DNA of 64,000 nucleotides from positions 62,001-126,000 of the forward strand of contig NZ_JACJVO010000016.1 of assembly GCF_014212055.1 (NCBI RefSeq), given 5' to 3'. Shown in pieces: positions 1 through 6,840 of this stretch. The notes beneath the pieces are model-generated. The model was given only the letters and a program-made list of their open reading frames with translations, made no database searches and was not told the DNA's origin. Origin of the DNA: Cohnella zeiphila. Its GTDB lineage: Bacteria; Bacillota; Bacilli; Paenibacillales; Paenibacillaceae. The translations under genes were made by a program, and so were the position numbers. How positions within the stretch are numbered: the stretch's first letter is position 1; each line of letters starts with the position of its first letter.

Positions 1-414
1 TAAGTTTCCGATGCCGTTGCGATAGTTTTTATCGAAGCCTGTATATGCGAATGCCGATCGATAGATAAGCGCCATACGCATGACGGACTGTGACTCATAG
101 TCCCAATTGTTCGTGTCGTATGTGTTGTCTAGGATGTCGTTTAATCCCTTGGCGTGTGTCACATAGTCGGGATAATCAGACCGCACGAGAGCGCGGATAC
201 GGTTATTGGTGACGATTGGGACGACCGTCTCAACATACTCGAACAGGTCAGACGTCTTGAACGTTACCTCATCCTTGTCTCGCCAGTTAGCATAGGCTTT
301 GTAGTTCCGGTCCATTTTCTGCTGAATCGGCTCCATAAACTTCTTTGCTTCGCCTAAGTCTCTTTTGAACCGGCTCTTTAGTTCGTCTGGCTCCTGCTGC
401 TTTCTCTCTGCCAC
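1..414 (-). CDS. Phage portal protein, N-terminal part (runs off window)
   Basis: The minus-strand reading frame starts with GTG at 414, sharing one base with the terminase stop (TAGTG), and stays open to base 1, so the 3' end is missing. The visible 138 residues are hydrophilic. They contain a helical N-terminus and stretches such as FKTSDLFEYVETVVPIVTNN and MRMALIYRSAFAYTGFDKNY, which resemble P22-like portal proteins. The portal forms the dodecameric ring at the capsid vertex through which terminase pumps DNA. Its position directly downstream of the large terminase is the standard tailed-phage order. The family call comes from order plus partial sequence and is inference. Confidence 0.75.
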   Translation of the reverse strand, partial: MAERKQQEPDELKSRFKRDLGEAKKFMEPIQQKMDRNYKAYANWRDKDEVTFKTSDLFEYVETVVPIVTNNRIRALVRSDYPDYVTHAKGLNDILDNTYDTNNWDYESQSVMRMALIYRSAFAYTGFDKNYRNGIGNL

Positions 415-2111
415 TAGATCACCCCTTCCATGTGCTTCTTGATGATTACTTGTGCCAATTGGTTGTAAACGTCCGCTAAACTGTAATGGTCCGGCCCATC
501 ATTTATCCATTGCGGTATTGCGTCGCCGATCCGATCAAACTTAAGATCCTTGTTATCGCTGTTCTGCGCTTTCGTCTCACCGCTTGTACCTACCTTCCGT
601 TGTGCTTTCCAATGCCTGCATAGGCTCTCTGATCCGTTCTGCATGGCCGATAACGTAGACTCCATGTTGTCCATGTAAATCTTGCGCTCACCTGTGATAT
701 AGCCGTCTACAACGCGGTCAAAGAGGCGTGTACGATGCACGTTCACGATCCGCGTTTTGTAGTCTGTATCATAGAGTTCTTTGCGCTTGTCGTTATAATC
801 AAAAACGCATCTCCAGACCTTTCCTGGAAATGCGCGTGTGAGCCTGGCTGTGATCTCAGGATAAGGCGCGTTATCGATTACGACCATGCTGATATTGTTC
901 ATTTTGAGGTAATTGTGTAGCGCGTCCTCACCCTGAATCTTAATGATATGGTCGATACCATCCTCAGTCCCTTTAACACAGTGGAAATGAGGGTTGTCGA
1001 TCGTTCCGCCAACGTCTGCACCTAATACGCGATACTTGCCGGGATTCTTCATCACATAGCCATTATCGTCGTATTGCACGTTCTTGACGATGTTGGACGG
1101 GTCCAGACTGTTGCTGTTGCTTGCGTATGGCAGTCCGAGAAAGAAGTTGGCCCATACGTCCGGCAGGGTCAATTGATGCTCCCTTAGCAGCTTCTCAGCG
1201 CTAATCCATGGGGCCATCATTTGACTGATCCAATATCCGCTTATTCCGTGCTTGCTTGGGTATTTGCTGACCCATTCTTTTTCAGCAGTTCTTCGATCAA
1301 GAATAGATTCGCAAGCTCCACAGACAAACTCTTTTCGATCTTTGCAGACATGGTGTGTATTTCCTCCATCAAATCCTTCTGCCTCAAAAGTAATGTATGA
1401 AGCGTGATTGCACTTAGGGCACCAGTAGATATAATGCTTTTGATCTGAGAGTTGATAAGTGTAATCGACTCCGAAGCTTGGGAAAGTAGGATTGCTGAAT
1501 TCCCACTCCGCTCCGTAACTGCTTGCTGTAATCCGTGATTTATAGGCGTTAAGGACATTTTGATTGCTCCTATCGAACTCGTCTTTGATCAGAATATCTG
1601 CTGTCTGCATGATCGATGCCGAACGACCGTATGTGCCCTTCGAGAATATGAATCCAACGTTGCCGCCGTCCAGCGTTCGGAATGCTTTGGTATGCAAGCT
1701 GTCTTCCGTCAGGAACTGCTTCATGCTTGGATTATTGTCGTATATGCGGTTCGTCTTGGCTTTGTTGAACTCTTCAACGTCACTATCGGTCGGAAGTGTG
1801 TATATGACGTTGTATCCGTACTTGATCGCCATGTACGCACTCTTGAATATGCTGATTGTGCTGAATCCTACCTGAGAGCACTTAAGCACGCTCAGCAGTT
1901 TAGATTCGTCACATAGTGGTTCAATCAAAAAAGAACGGTCATCGAATTCCATCGATACGCCGTTCTCGTTTGTGAATCCGTTTTGATCGATCCATTCATA
2001 CGCGCTGTTCACGTTTCTTAGCGTGTCTTTGCGCTTCTGGTTCTCTGCTGCTATTTTAAGCGCCTGTATGACGCGTTTATCTGCGCTGTTAAGTAATGTG
2101 GCTAGGCTCAT
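414..2111 (-). CDS. terL: Terminase large subunit (phage DNA-packaging ATPase/nuclease)
   Basis: This 565-residue protein is the motor that cuts concatemeric phage DNA and drives it into the prohead. The N-terminal half carries a P-loop-like segment (SVLKCSQVGFST, about residue 75-87) and a Walker-B-like run (TADILIKDEFDR, about 170-181). In the middle is a cysteine cluster (CPKC, then CKDRKEFVCGAC) that looks like a zinc ribbon, as in GpA/PF05876-type terminases. The C-terminal half has VLGADVGG, which fits the first acidic residue of an RNase-H-like nuclease, and an aspartate in MVVIDNAPYPE. Its start overlaps the small-subunit stop by four bases (ATGA), so translation is coupled. Confidence 0.93.
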   Translation of the reverse strand: MSLATLLNSADKRVIQALKIAAENQKRKDTLRNVNSAYEWIDQNGFTNENGVSMEFDDRSFLIEPLCDESKLLSVLKCSQVGFSTISIFKSAYMAIKYGYNVIYTLPTDSDVEEFNKAKTNRIYDNNPSMKQFLTEDSLHTKAFRTLDGGNVGFIFSKGTYGRSASIMQTADILIKDEFDRSNQNVLNAYKSRITASSYGAEWEFSNPTFPSFGVDYTYQLSDQKHYIYWCPKCNHASYITFEAEGFDGGNTHHVCKDRKEFVCGACESILDRRTAEKEWVSKYPSKHGISGYWISQMMAPWISAEKLLREHQLTLPDVWANFFLGLPYASNSNSLDPSNIVKNVQYDDNGYVMKNPGKYRVLGADVGGTIDNPHFHCVKGTEDGIDHIIKIQGEDALHNYLKMNNISMVVIDNAPYPEITARLTRAFPGKVWRCVFDYNDKRKELYDTDYKTRIVNVHRTRLFDRVVDGYITGERKIYMDNMESTLSAMQNGSESLCRHWKAQRKVGTSGETKAQNSDNKDLKFDRIGDAIPQWINDGPDHYSLADVYNQLAQVIIKKHMEGVI

Positions 2112-2500
2112 TCGCTCCCGCCTGCCTTTAATATGGCCTCGATCTGCTCAGGTGTGAATCCTGCACCGCTAGATAGTAGTTTAACGAGCGTCTTTAGATC
2201 CGCATCACCATCCGGCTTATCTCTCCACCCAAGTTGTTTAAGCGAAAATACAGCCATCGTAGGGTTTAATGTGCCTTTTAACGCGCCTCGTTCTAGCGCC
2301 GATTCCTTTTTTGATGCTGCTCTTTTTACGAGGTTCGCAAATTCTGCGTTATCGTAGAAATAGGACTTCCACAAACCGTGGCTTGCTGCGAACTCTGCAA
2401 CGATTGGAACATCTTCCGTCTCAATGTACCGTTCGAATTCTTCGACGAGTTTGGCTTTATCCTGCTCGTCATATTTCGGCGGCCTGCCTCTCCTCGCCAT
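2108..2500 (-). CDS. terS: Terminase small subunit-like DNA-binding protein
   Basis: The 130-residue basic protein begins MARRGRPPKY, an AT-hook-like opening. It continues with a helix-turn-helix-like region (VAEFAASHGLWKSYFYDN), then a segment typical of phage small terminases (NPTMAVFSLKQLGWRDK), followed by an acidic tail. Small terminase subunits recognise the packaging site and hand DNA to the large subunit. It lies immediately upstream of terL with an ATGA overlap. The ribosome site is GAGGTGAGGTT before the ATG at 2500. The call rests on motif and position. Confidence 0.85.
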   Translation of the reverse strand: MARRGRPPKYDEQDKAKLVEEFERYIETEDVPIVAEFAASHGLWKSYFYDNAEFANLVKRAASKKESALERGALKGTLNPTMAVFSLKQLGWRDKPDGDADLKTLVKLLSSGAGFTPEQIEAILKAGGSE

Positions 2501-2509
2501 AACCTCACC

Positions 2510-2644
2510 TCATTTCCAAATGGTCTGTTCTTGCCCTTTGCTCGCCTCACATGAGCACACAAACTTGATGCAGTTGTTGAAGATGGTTGTCTTTGTAATG
2601 CTGTCTTTGCTTCCGCAGCATGAACAGGATACGGTGTACTTCAA
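2510..2644 (-). CDS. Small cysteine-rich phage protein (44 aa)
   Basis: TTG start at 2644 follows GGGGTGGTGATT, a good ribosome site. The product begins MKYTVSCSCCGSKDS and later has CIKFVCSCE, so it holds two cysteine clusters spaced like a minimal zinc-binding fold. It ends ten bases before terS. No function is recognised; small zinc proteins of this sort are common between phage early and packaging genes. The open frame, ribosome site and cysteine pattern together support a real gene. Confidence 0.6.
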   Translation of the reverse strand: MKYTVSCSCCGSKDSITKTTIFNNCIKFVCSCEASKGQEQTIWK

Positions 2645-2717
2645 ATCACCACCCCATTTGCACTAATTTCACCGATGTTTTGTATAGAGTTCGCTTTTAT
2701 GGCCATTTATTTGCACT

Positions 2718-2888
2718 TTATAGCAATTCCTCGCCCTTTAACCAGTCCTTCAACGTCAGAAACTTGGTGTACTCAAGCGCTGCCAGTATCTCGCCATATG
2801 CCATATCATCATTGTTTTCAACCGTGAACACTCCGCTAACGACATCGTAGGTAATGACAAGTTTCTTTTCTACTGCAATACCGTCCAT
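2718..2888 (-). CDS. Small acidic phage protein of unknown function (56 aa)
   Basis: ATG at 2888 is preceded by GGAGGGGATGAC. The product starts MDGIAVEKKLVITYDVVSGV and ends DWLKGEELL. It is soluble and acidic, with no metal motif or membrane segment. It sits in a run of micro-genes between terS and the candidate RNA at 3244-3667, all co-directional. I do not recognise the family. Confidence 0.65.
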   Translation of the reverse strand: MDGIAVEKKLVITYDVVSGVFTVENNDDMAYGEILAALEYTKFLTLKDWLKGEELL

Positions 2889-2900
2889 GTCATCCCCTCC

Positions 2901-2984
2901 TTACATCCTGTTTCTTTTCCATTGACCCCACCAAGCAGCTACTAGAATGAGTAGAAGAACAATGAATATTAGTACACCATTCAT
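2901..2984 (-). CDS. Single-pass membrane micropeptide (27 aa)
   Basis: Starts at ATG 2984; the stop overlaps the spacer before the next ribosome site. The sequence MNGVLIFIVLLLILVAAWWG forms one transmembrane helix, followed by a basic tail (QWKRNRM), giving N-out/C-in topology by the positive-inside rule. Small holin-like or accessory membrane peptides are frequent in phages, but 27 residues is too short to assign a role. Confidence 0.5.
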   Translation of the reverse strand: MNGVLIFIVLLLILVAAWWGQWKRNRM

Positions 2985-3007
2985 ATCCGGCCCCCGTTTC
3001 ACTGGGC

Positions 3008-3133
3008 TTATTCGGTCGAATCGATGGCGGCATTCGCCGCAATAACAAAATCAGTCTGTTCGATCATGCAGTCCTCGCACAATCCGCCGCCTTCAAGCTC
3101 TGTATGGCAATGCAAGCATTCGTTTTCGTTCAT
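3008..3133 (-). CDS. Zinc-knuckle micro-protein (41 aa)
   Basis: ATG at 3133 follows an AGGGGTGAACAGG ribosome site. The product begins MNENECLHCHTELEGGGLCE and continues DCMIEQ, so it has two CxxC pairs about 14 residues apart, as in a single zinc ribbon. The acidic C-terminus is unstructured. Unknown function; possibly a small DNA- or protein-binding adaptor. Confidence 0.6.
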   Translation of the reverse strand: MNENECLHCHTELEGGGLCEDCMIEQTDFVIAANAAIDSTE

Positions 3134-3138
3134 CCTGT

Positions 3139-3222
3139 TCACCCCTGCGCCAACAGTCCACCAACGATTGTCCCCATGATGATCGACATCACCGTTAGAA
3201 AATGATGTAGGTTGAATTTCAT
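3139..3222 (-). CDS. Single-pass membrane micropeptide (27 aa)
   Basis: ATG at 3222 lies downstream of GGGGGAATAAGCC, a good ribosome site. The translation MKFNLHHFLTVMSIIMGTIV continues GGLLAQG, one hydrophobic helix with a basic N-terminus. It is the first gene after the terminator of the candidate structured RNA, and its stop (TGA) lies inside the ribosome-site region of the next gene, suggesting coupling. Confidence 0.5.
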   Translation of the reverse strand: MKFNLHHFLTVMSIIMGTIVGGLLAQG

Positions 3223-3243
3223 TGGCTTATTCCCCCTAAACAT

Positions 3244-3269
3244 AAAGAAACAGCCCCATAAGGGACTGT
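3244..3269 (-). terminator. Rho-independent terminator after candidate RNA
   Basis: On the minus strand ACAGTCCC (3262-3269) pairs with GGGGCTGT (3250-3257), with one G-U pair and a TTAT loop, and is followed by TTTCTTT. It ends the candidate RNA just before the micro-gene starting at 3222. Confidence 0.75.
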
Positions 3270-3652
3270 CTCCTAGATCACGTCAACGCTGCTATCGTTA
3301 CGGTTGGCGGTCTGGTTGCTTCGCTATTCGCTCCAGACGAGCTCCACGGGGTTCCCGTGCCGTCTCCAGTCGGGGGTTATTAACCGCGCTCCTCCGAACC
3401 GTGTGATCCATTTACTTCTTACCACGCATGGATGACCGCCGATTTAGGGCTCAGCGGCAAAGCCACAGTTCGGGCCTACTGCCGAGTCTTGCTCGGGTTC
3501 AGTCCAATTATGTTAAGCGCCGTTCGTTATAGGTCCGGGAATTTACCCGGCACATATTCGACGGTGGGGCGCTTATCACCATCATCAGGAGAAACGCGAT
3601 AGCCTGGGGGCCAAGGTGCGTTTCTCCGTCAGGTTCATCCGGCATGGATAAC
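3244..3652 (-). ncRNA. Candidate large structured phage RNA (about 410 nt)
   Basis: No convincing gene exists here on either strand, although the phage is otherwise almost gap-free. Read on the minus strand the stretch holds many hairpins. There is a perfect 10-bp stem (3588-3597 with 3618-3627), and a 7-bp stem (3515-3521 with 3568-3574) enclosing a CCGGG/CCCGG hairpin (3535-3550). Further stems are CCGAG/CTCGG (3482-3496), CACGGG/CCCGTG (3345-3359) and GTCTGG/CCAGAC (3310-3338). A rho-independent terminator follows at 3244-3269. It is more GC-rich than neighbouring phage genes, as structured RNAs often are. It does not match tmRNA, RNase P, SRP or group I intron cores that I know. Classes such as ROOL/GOLLD or an orphan transposon guide-RNA scaffold are possible but unproven. 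Confidence 0.55.
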
Positions 3653-3667
3653 CTAATATCATATTAG
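3653..3667. promoter_or_regulatory. Perfect inverted repeat, likely promoter/operator of the candidate RNA
   Basis: CTAATAT-C-ATATTAG is a perfect 7-bp inverted repeat around one base. On the minus strand it supplies -10-like TAATAT/TATGAT sequences just upstream of the first strong hairpin at 3627. No clear -35 box is seen, so an activator or a phage polymerase factor may be needed. Promoter function is inferred. Confidence 0.35.
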
Positions 3668-3739
3668 CACGGATGGATTGATTTTTTTTGTACTAAATTG
3701 CCTCATTTCGGCCGGTTCCAATCCCATCAAGCGTGGTTT

Positions 3740-3949
3740 TTATGCTCCCGTGATTTCGTTCTCCCAAACAAACATATGCGGATATTCCTTGATATCGTAC
3801 GCGATTGATTTAGACGACGTTGGCCTACCCGAGCCGTGTATGGTCACTTCTTCGCCTTCCCATATGATCCTATCTCCGTCCTTGTATTTCGGCATCGGAA
3901 TTGGCGCGTGGTTGTCATGTTGGTGCTGAAATGTCCAATCTTCCTTCAC
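3740..3949 (-). CDS. Phage protein of unknown function (69 aa, small beta-barrel-like)
   Basis: GTG start at 3949 after GGAGGTAATGAT. The C-terminal part (KYKDGDRIIWEGEEVTIHG) looks like a small SH3/KOW-like barrel often found in phage and plasmid accessory proteins; the N-terminus is rich in His and Gln. No enzyme motif. About 70 bases separate its stop from the inverted repeat before the candidate RNA. Confidence 0.6.
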   Translation of the reverse strand: MKEDWTFQHQHDNHAPIPMPKYKDGDRIIWEGEEVTIHGSGRPTSSKSIAYDIKEYPHMFVWENEITGA

Positions 3950-3987
3950 ATCATTACCTCCTCCCAGGAGGGGGCGAAGCCCCTCGA

Positions 3988-4209
3988 TTATCTAGCCGAC
4001 CAGCGAACCATCCCGTCGAAGGAAGTAAAGCCTCCGGCGTCGACGATTGCTTGCAGCGCCTTCCGTCCGCCTATCGGAATATATGGCCCGGCGTCTTGCG
4101 CGAAGCCGACGAATGAACCGTCAGCCATCTTGAGCGCGTAACCTGTGGGCTTGATGTACCCGCCTCTCACCTGAAATGCAAGCGTTCCGTTCAGTTTTAC
4201 GATTTCCAT
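3988..4209 (-). CDS. Phage protein of unknown function (73 aa)
   Basis: I chose ATG 4209 (MEIVKLNGTLAFQVRGGYIK) because the ribosome site GGGAG lies eight bases upstream; ATG 4215 is possible but too close to it. The protein has alternating beta strands and a segment GGFTSFDGMVRW. It is the first gene behind the operator-bearing promoter at 4240-4268, so it is likely repressed by the divergent ribbon-helix-helix protein. No family recognised. Confidence 0.6.
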   Translation of the reverse strand: MEIVKLNGTLAFQVRGGYIKPTGYALKMADGSFVGFAQDAGPYIPIGGRKALQAIVDAGGFTSFDGMVRWSAR

Positions 4210-4239
4210 TTTCATCGCTCCCTTGTTCTTTATGTCTAT

Positions 4240-4320
4240 ACTATACATTCAATTGAATTCAATTACAAGTGTTTTTTTGAAATTAATTGAATTCAATTTT
4301 GTTTTTAGTTAGAATATACT
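4240..4320. promoter_or_regulatory. Divergent promoters with two identical palindromic operators
   Basis: The 14-bp perfect palindrome AATTGAATTCAATT occurs at 4251-4264 and again at 4285-4298, 34 bp apart. The minus-strand promoter has -35 TTGTAA (4268-4263) and -10 TATAGT (4245-4240) with a 17-bp spacer that contains the first palindrome. The plus-strand promoter has -10 TATACT (4315-4320), with a weak -35 inside the second palindrome. Binding by the adjacent RHH protein would block both promoters. Confidence 0.7.
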
Positions 4321-4338
4321 TGAAAAGGAGTTGAAAGA

Positions 4339-4512
4339 ATGGGTGGTAATCGTGGGTTGATTAACAGGAAGGCGATATCGAATTCCTTGCGTAAGGATCT
4401 CGCGGACAAGTTTGAGGAACTTCACCTAAACACAGACATACCAAAATCAAAGTTGCTAGACCAAGCTGTAACGCTGCTATTAGAAAAATACGGCCTCTCC
4501 GTTAAGGAGTAG
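4339..4512 (+). CDS. Ribbon-helix-helix transcriptional regulator (57 aa)
   Basis: ATG follows AAAAGGAGTTGAAAGA, an excellent ribosome site. The product contains the RHH pattern: a beta strand (RKAISNSLRKDLADKF), helix A (FEELHLNTDI) and helix B (PKSKLLDQAVTLLLEKYG). The PKSKLLDQAV segment is typical of Arc/MetJ-like and PF12651-type repressors, which bind palindromic operators as dimers. It is transcribed opposite to its neighbours and lies just downstream of two perfect palindromes, so autoregulation and control of the minus-strand gene at 3988 are likely. It is one of few plus-strand genes in the phage. Confidence 0.8.
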   Translation: MGGNRGLINRKAISNSLRKDLADKFEELHLNTDIPKSKLLDQAVTLLLEKYGLSVKE

Positions 4513-4522
4513 GCCGCTTTTC

Positions 4523-4969
4523 TTAGCCAACATTCCGCATTCTTTTTAACCGGCTGCTGATCTTTGCGATCCAATCGTATGAGTAGCCGAGTTCGTCCGC
4601 AATCTTGGCTATTCGCTTACGCTCCACGTCTCGCATGTAGGCCACTCGGTATTCCAGCGTATCGAATTGGCTCATGCACTTTTCCATACTCTTTTTTGCA
4701 TCAAGTTTCAAATCCAGGATGTCGTTCACATCTTCTAGTGCTTCTTCTACGGCATTGTATAGGCTCCACGTTTCTTCTATGGGCCGTTCGTTGCTTCCGC
4801 CCCCTGGCATACCGCTATAGCTCGCTACGAGCTTTGTACGCGGACCCGAGGCATATATCCGGCGTTTGATGATGCCCAATTCCTTATCCAATTCATCCTT
4901 GCGTATCATCAGGATCTCGATCTCATTGCAGAGGTCTTTGTATGTTCGATCCCAATCGAAGTTACTCAT
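4523..4969 (-). CDS. ArpU-like / sigma-70 region-4-like phage late transcription regulator
   Basis: The start MSNFDWDRTYKDLCNEIE at 4969 follows AAGGGGTGAATCCGGC; 148 residues. The N-terminal half is coiled-coil-like (EILMIRKDELDKELGIIKRR). The C-terminus has a helix-turn-helix resembling sigma region 4 (VERKRIAKIADELGYSYDWI, then AKISSRLKRMR). ArpU/RinA-type proteins with this layout activate late (packaging, morphogenesis, lysis) transcription in Gram-positive phages. Its position just before the terminase block fits that role. Family assignment is by pattern. Confidence 0.7.
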   Translation of the reverse strand: MSNFDWDRTYKDLCNEIEILMIRKDELDKELGIIKRRIYASGPRTKLVASYSGMPGGGSNERPIEETWSLYNAVEEALEDVNDILDLKLDAKKSMEKCMSQFDTLEYRVAYMRDVERKRIAKIADELGYSYDWIAKISSRLKRMRNVG

Positions 4970-4983
4970 GCCGGATTCACCCC

Positions 4984-5136
4984 TTATTCTGGTTTTGATA
5001 AATACTTTCTTCCGCACCTCGGGCATTCACCTAAACCGTCAGTCAATTCAACTATTTCTTCATCATGCATATCTGGTCCAGCGTGTACGCATAAGACATG
5101 AGTGTATCCGTCCTCAATCTGCTCGACCTTCCCCAT
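4984..5136 (-). CDS. Small phage protein with CxxC motif (50 aa)
   Basis: ATG 5136 follows GTAAGGAGGGAAT. The product begins MGKVEQIEDGYTHVLCVHAG and ends with CPRCGRKYLSKPE, half of a zinc ribbon. It sits directly upstream of the ArpU-like gene with its stop in that gene's leader. No family recognised. Confidence 0.6.
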   Translation of the reverse strand: MGKVEQIEDGYTHVLCVHAGPDMHDEEIVELTDGLGECPRCGRKYLSKPE

Positions 5137-5192
5137 ATTCCCTCCTTACCGAGAAGACGGCCGGTGTAGCCGCCTTCCCTGTAGTGATTGGA

Positions 5193-5306
5193 TTATTGTT
5201 TGATAATCGTCCATTCGTCTTTGTTTTTTTCGTATTCCTCTTGCGTGATATACGTATATCCTTCTTCCGGGTACTCTGTGCAATATACTTTCAGCAAGTT
5301 TTCCAT
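5193..5306 (-). CDS. Small phage protein of unknown function (37 aa)
   Basis: ATG 5306 follows AGGGAGGATAACGA. Product MENLLKVYCTEYPEEGYTYI continues TQEEYEKNKDEWTIIKQ; charged and soluble. A hairpin (GAAGGCGGC/GCCGTCTTC, near 5154-5178) lies between its stop and the next gene; it lacks a T-run, so it may affect mRNA stability or start access rather than terminate. Confidence 0.55.
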   Translation of the reverse strand: MENLLKVYCTEYPEEGYTYITQEEYEKNKDEWTIIKQ

Positions 5307-5335
5307 TTCGTTATCCTCCCTGTGGTTATTGGTGG

Positions 5336-5548
5336 TTAATTATTCAGCATTAAGCGCGTTGACGAGATGCTTGGGCCGATATAGTCGTCTTCGTCCTTGA
5401 CTACTTCACAATGTTCGATGCAGATATTTCGTTCTTCGCCTTTCACTCGATAATCGCCGTATGAAAGCTTATCTTCGACCTCGAACACTTCACCGACTTT
5501 GTTCTCATACCAGAACGATCCTTGTCCGTATGTGATCCGTACTTTCAT
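5336..5548 (-). CDS. Phage protein of unknown function (70 aa, beta-rich)
   Basis: The ATG overlaps the stop of the upstream gene (TAATG), indicating coupled translation. The product (MKVRITYGQGSFWYENKVGE and onward) has an alternating pattern suggestive of a small beta-barrel with a KVGEVFEVED turn; two cysteines flank a histidine (CIEHC). Not assignable to a known family from sequence alone. Confidence 0.65.
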   Translation of the reverse strand: MKVRITYGQGSFWYENKVGEVFEVEDKLSYGDYRVKGEERNICIEHCEVVKDEDDYIGPSISSTRLMLNN

Positions 5549-6591
5549 TACGCCGCCACGTCCTTTTCGTTGATCAGCTCAGCAACTACATCGGACAGCC
5601 TCTTGAATCCATCCTCCAAATCCTTCACCCGTGCTTCCAGGGATTCAGCTCCCCCCGTAGAACCCTCGCCATGTACGTCTCGTACAGCCTCGTCCGATGA
5701 TCCGGAAACTCCCGTATCAGTTGTTTCTTGAAAGGAGCCACCTACTGCCGGGACTTTTACTTGGTCATCAGCCACTTGGGAAGAATCAGCTTCAACGCTC
5801 GTATTGTTGGGAGTATCAGTTTCTTGGCGAAATGTGGTGTCCGCCGTTTCTGGAACGTCTGCCGCTGTCCATTCTTCATTTACCGTTTGGCGTGGTACAA
5901 GCTCGAAAGATCCATCCGGCTTGGTGACTTTCATTACGCTTCCCCAGTCTTCCAGGGACTTGTAGAACTTCTTCACGGAATCAAGTGCTTGATTGATCTC
6001 TGTTGCTTCGTCCGCCGTCGTGTACACCTTCGGTTGAGCTTGGGTATTAGCGAATGCCTCAGATGCTTTGTACTCTTCAAGCTGCTCCTTCAGGCTTTCG
6101 TTTTCTTTCTGCGCTTCGACAAGTTGTTGAACTGCCGCGTCTCTTTTGCTTTCCGCATCCGTCCGTAGCTTCTTTTCATCAGCCAATTGCTGCTGATACG
6201 TATTCCGTTCTTGTTGCGTGGCTTCGAGTTGCGACTTAGCATCTGCTAGTTGCGCTTCCAGGTCCTTCTGCTTTGTCTCGTACTCATTGACTTGGATAGC
6301 TTGTTCAGAGTAAATACGTCTACGGTCCGCTCTGACGATTGCCTCAGCAAGCTTAATGACTTCAACCGGCAAATCTGTAAGGTCTACGCCGTCAACCGCA
6401 AAAGTGATAGCGTCCGATTCCACTTTCTCATCAACTTGTGCCTGAATTTGTTTTTGCTCGATATCGTACTGGATCTTAGCCGACTCTTCTTCAAGCTTAG
6501 TTGCTTCTGCATAGTTCCCCTTAGACCTCAAATCCTGAATATCTGCCTCTTTTTGCTTAAGCTTCGCTTGTAGTTGCTCGATTGTTTCCAT
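5548..6591 (-). CDS. Long coiled-coil phage protein (347 aa)
   Basis: The start METIEQLQAKLKQKEADIQD at 6591 follows GGAGGGTAAAC. Residues 1-45 and about 90-190 form strong coiled coils rich in Gln, Glu and Lys. In between is a short globular segment (DAITFAVDGVDLTDLPVEVI). The second half has a globular patch (ALDSVKKFYKSLEDWGSVMK, then VTKPDGSFELVPRQTVN), an acidic linker rich in Thr, Asp and Ser, and a terminal coiled coil. It is preceded by the best late-type promoter in the region. The layout recalls scaffolding-like or structural helper proteins, but identity is not established. Confidence 0.7.
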   Translation of the reverse strand: METIEQLQAKLKQKEADIQDLRSKGNYAEATKLEEESAKIQYDIEQKQIQAQVDEKVESDAITFAVDGVDLTDLPVEVIKLAEAIVRADRRRIYSEQAIQVNEYETKQKDLEAQLADAKSQLEATQQERNTYQQQLADEKKLRTDAESKRDAAVQQLVEAQKENESLKEQLEEYKASEAFANTQAQPKVYTTADEATEINQALDSVKKFYKSLEDWGSVMKVTKPDGSFELVPRQTVNEEWTAADVPETADTTFRQETDTPNNTSVEADSSQVADDQVKVPAVGGSFQETTDTGVSGSSDEAVRDVHGEGSTGGAESLEARVKDLEDGFKRLSDVVAELINEKDVAA

Positions 6592-6670
6592 GTTTACCCT
6601 CCAAATGTTCATAATCTTCCGAATGTTCACTTTTCTTTAATTATACTACATTTTTCGCCATTTTTCTATA
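6592..6670 (-). promoter_or_regulatory. Promoter with paired direct repeats before the coiled-coil gene
   Basis: A perfect -10 TATAAT (6645-6640 on the minus strand) lies 50 bases before the start at 6591. The -35 region is poor. Between the -10 and the start is a direct repeat TGAACATT(C/T)GG (two copies, about 17 bases apart). The combination suggests a promoter needing an activator, or a regulator site in the leader. Confidence 0.5.
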
Positions 6671-6714
6671 TTTATTGAGCAATCACCACCTTAAAGTGTG
6701 GTATGATAAATTAT

Positions 6715-6840
6715 TTATGCACACCCATTTGGTCCATCCGGAGGACGCTTCGTGTATTTCTTATACTCCTCCTTCGTCGGTCGTTTCTTCCTGCTGCTCA
6801 TTGGGATTACCTTCTCTACTCTATTTACTTTTCCGACCAT
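6715..6840 (-). CDS. Small basic phage protein (41 aa)
   Basis: ATG 6840 follows GGAGGGCGATGATC. The product, with a run SSRKKRPTKEEYKKYTKRPP, is strongly basic and may bind nucleic acid. It overlaps the 3' end of the upstream gene by 20 bases. No family recognised. Confidence 0.55.
   Translation of the reverse strand: MVGKVNRVEKVIPMSSRKKRPTKEEYKKYTKRPPDGPNGCA

Noticed and set aside
3212-3406. Plus-strand 64-codon gene across the candidate RNA
   Set aside because: Against the direction of all neighbours, no ribosome site, and it overlaps strong hairpins and the terminator.
3244-3652. Group I or group II self-splicing intron
   Set aside because: No recognisable P3-P8 core or domain V, no interrupted gene on either side, and a terminator at the end.
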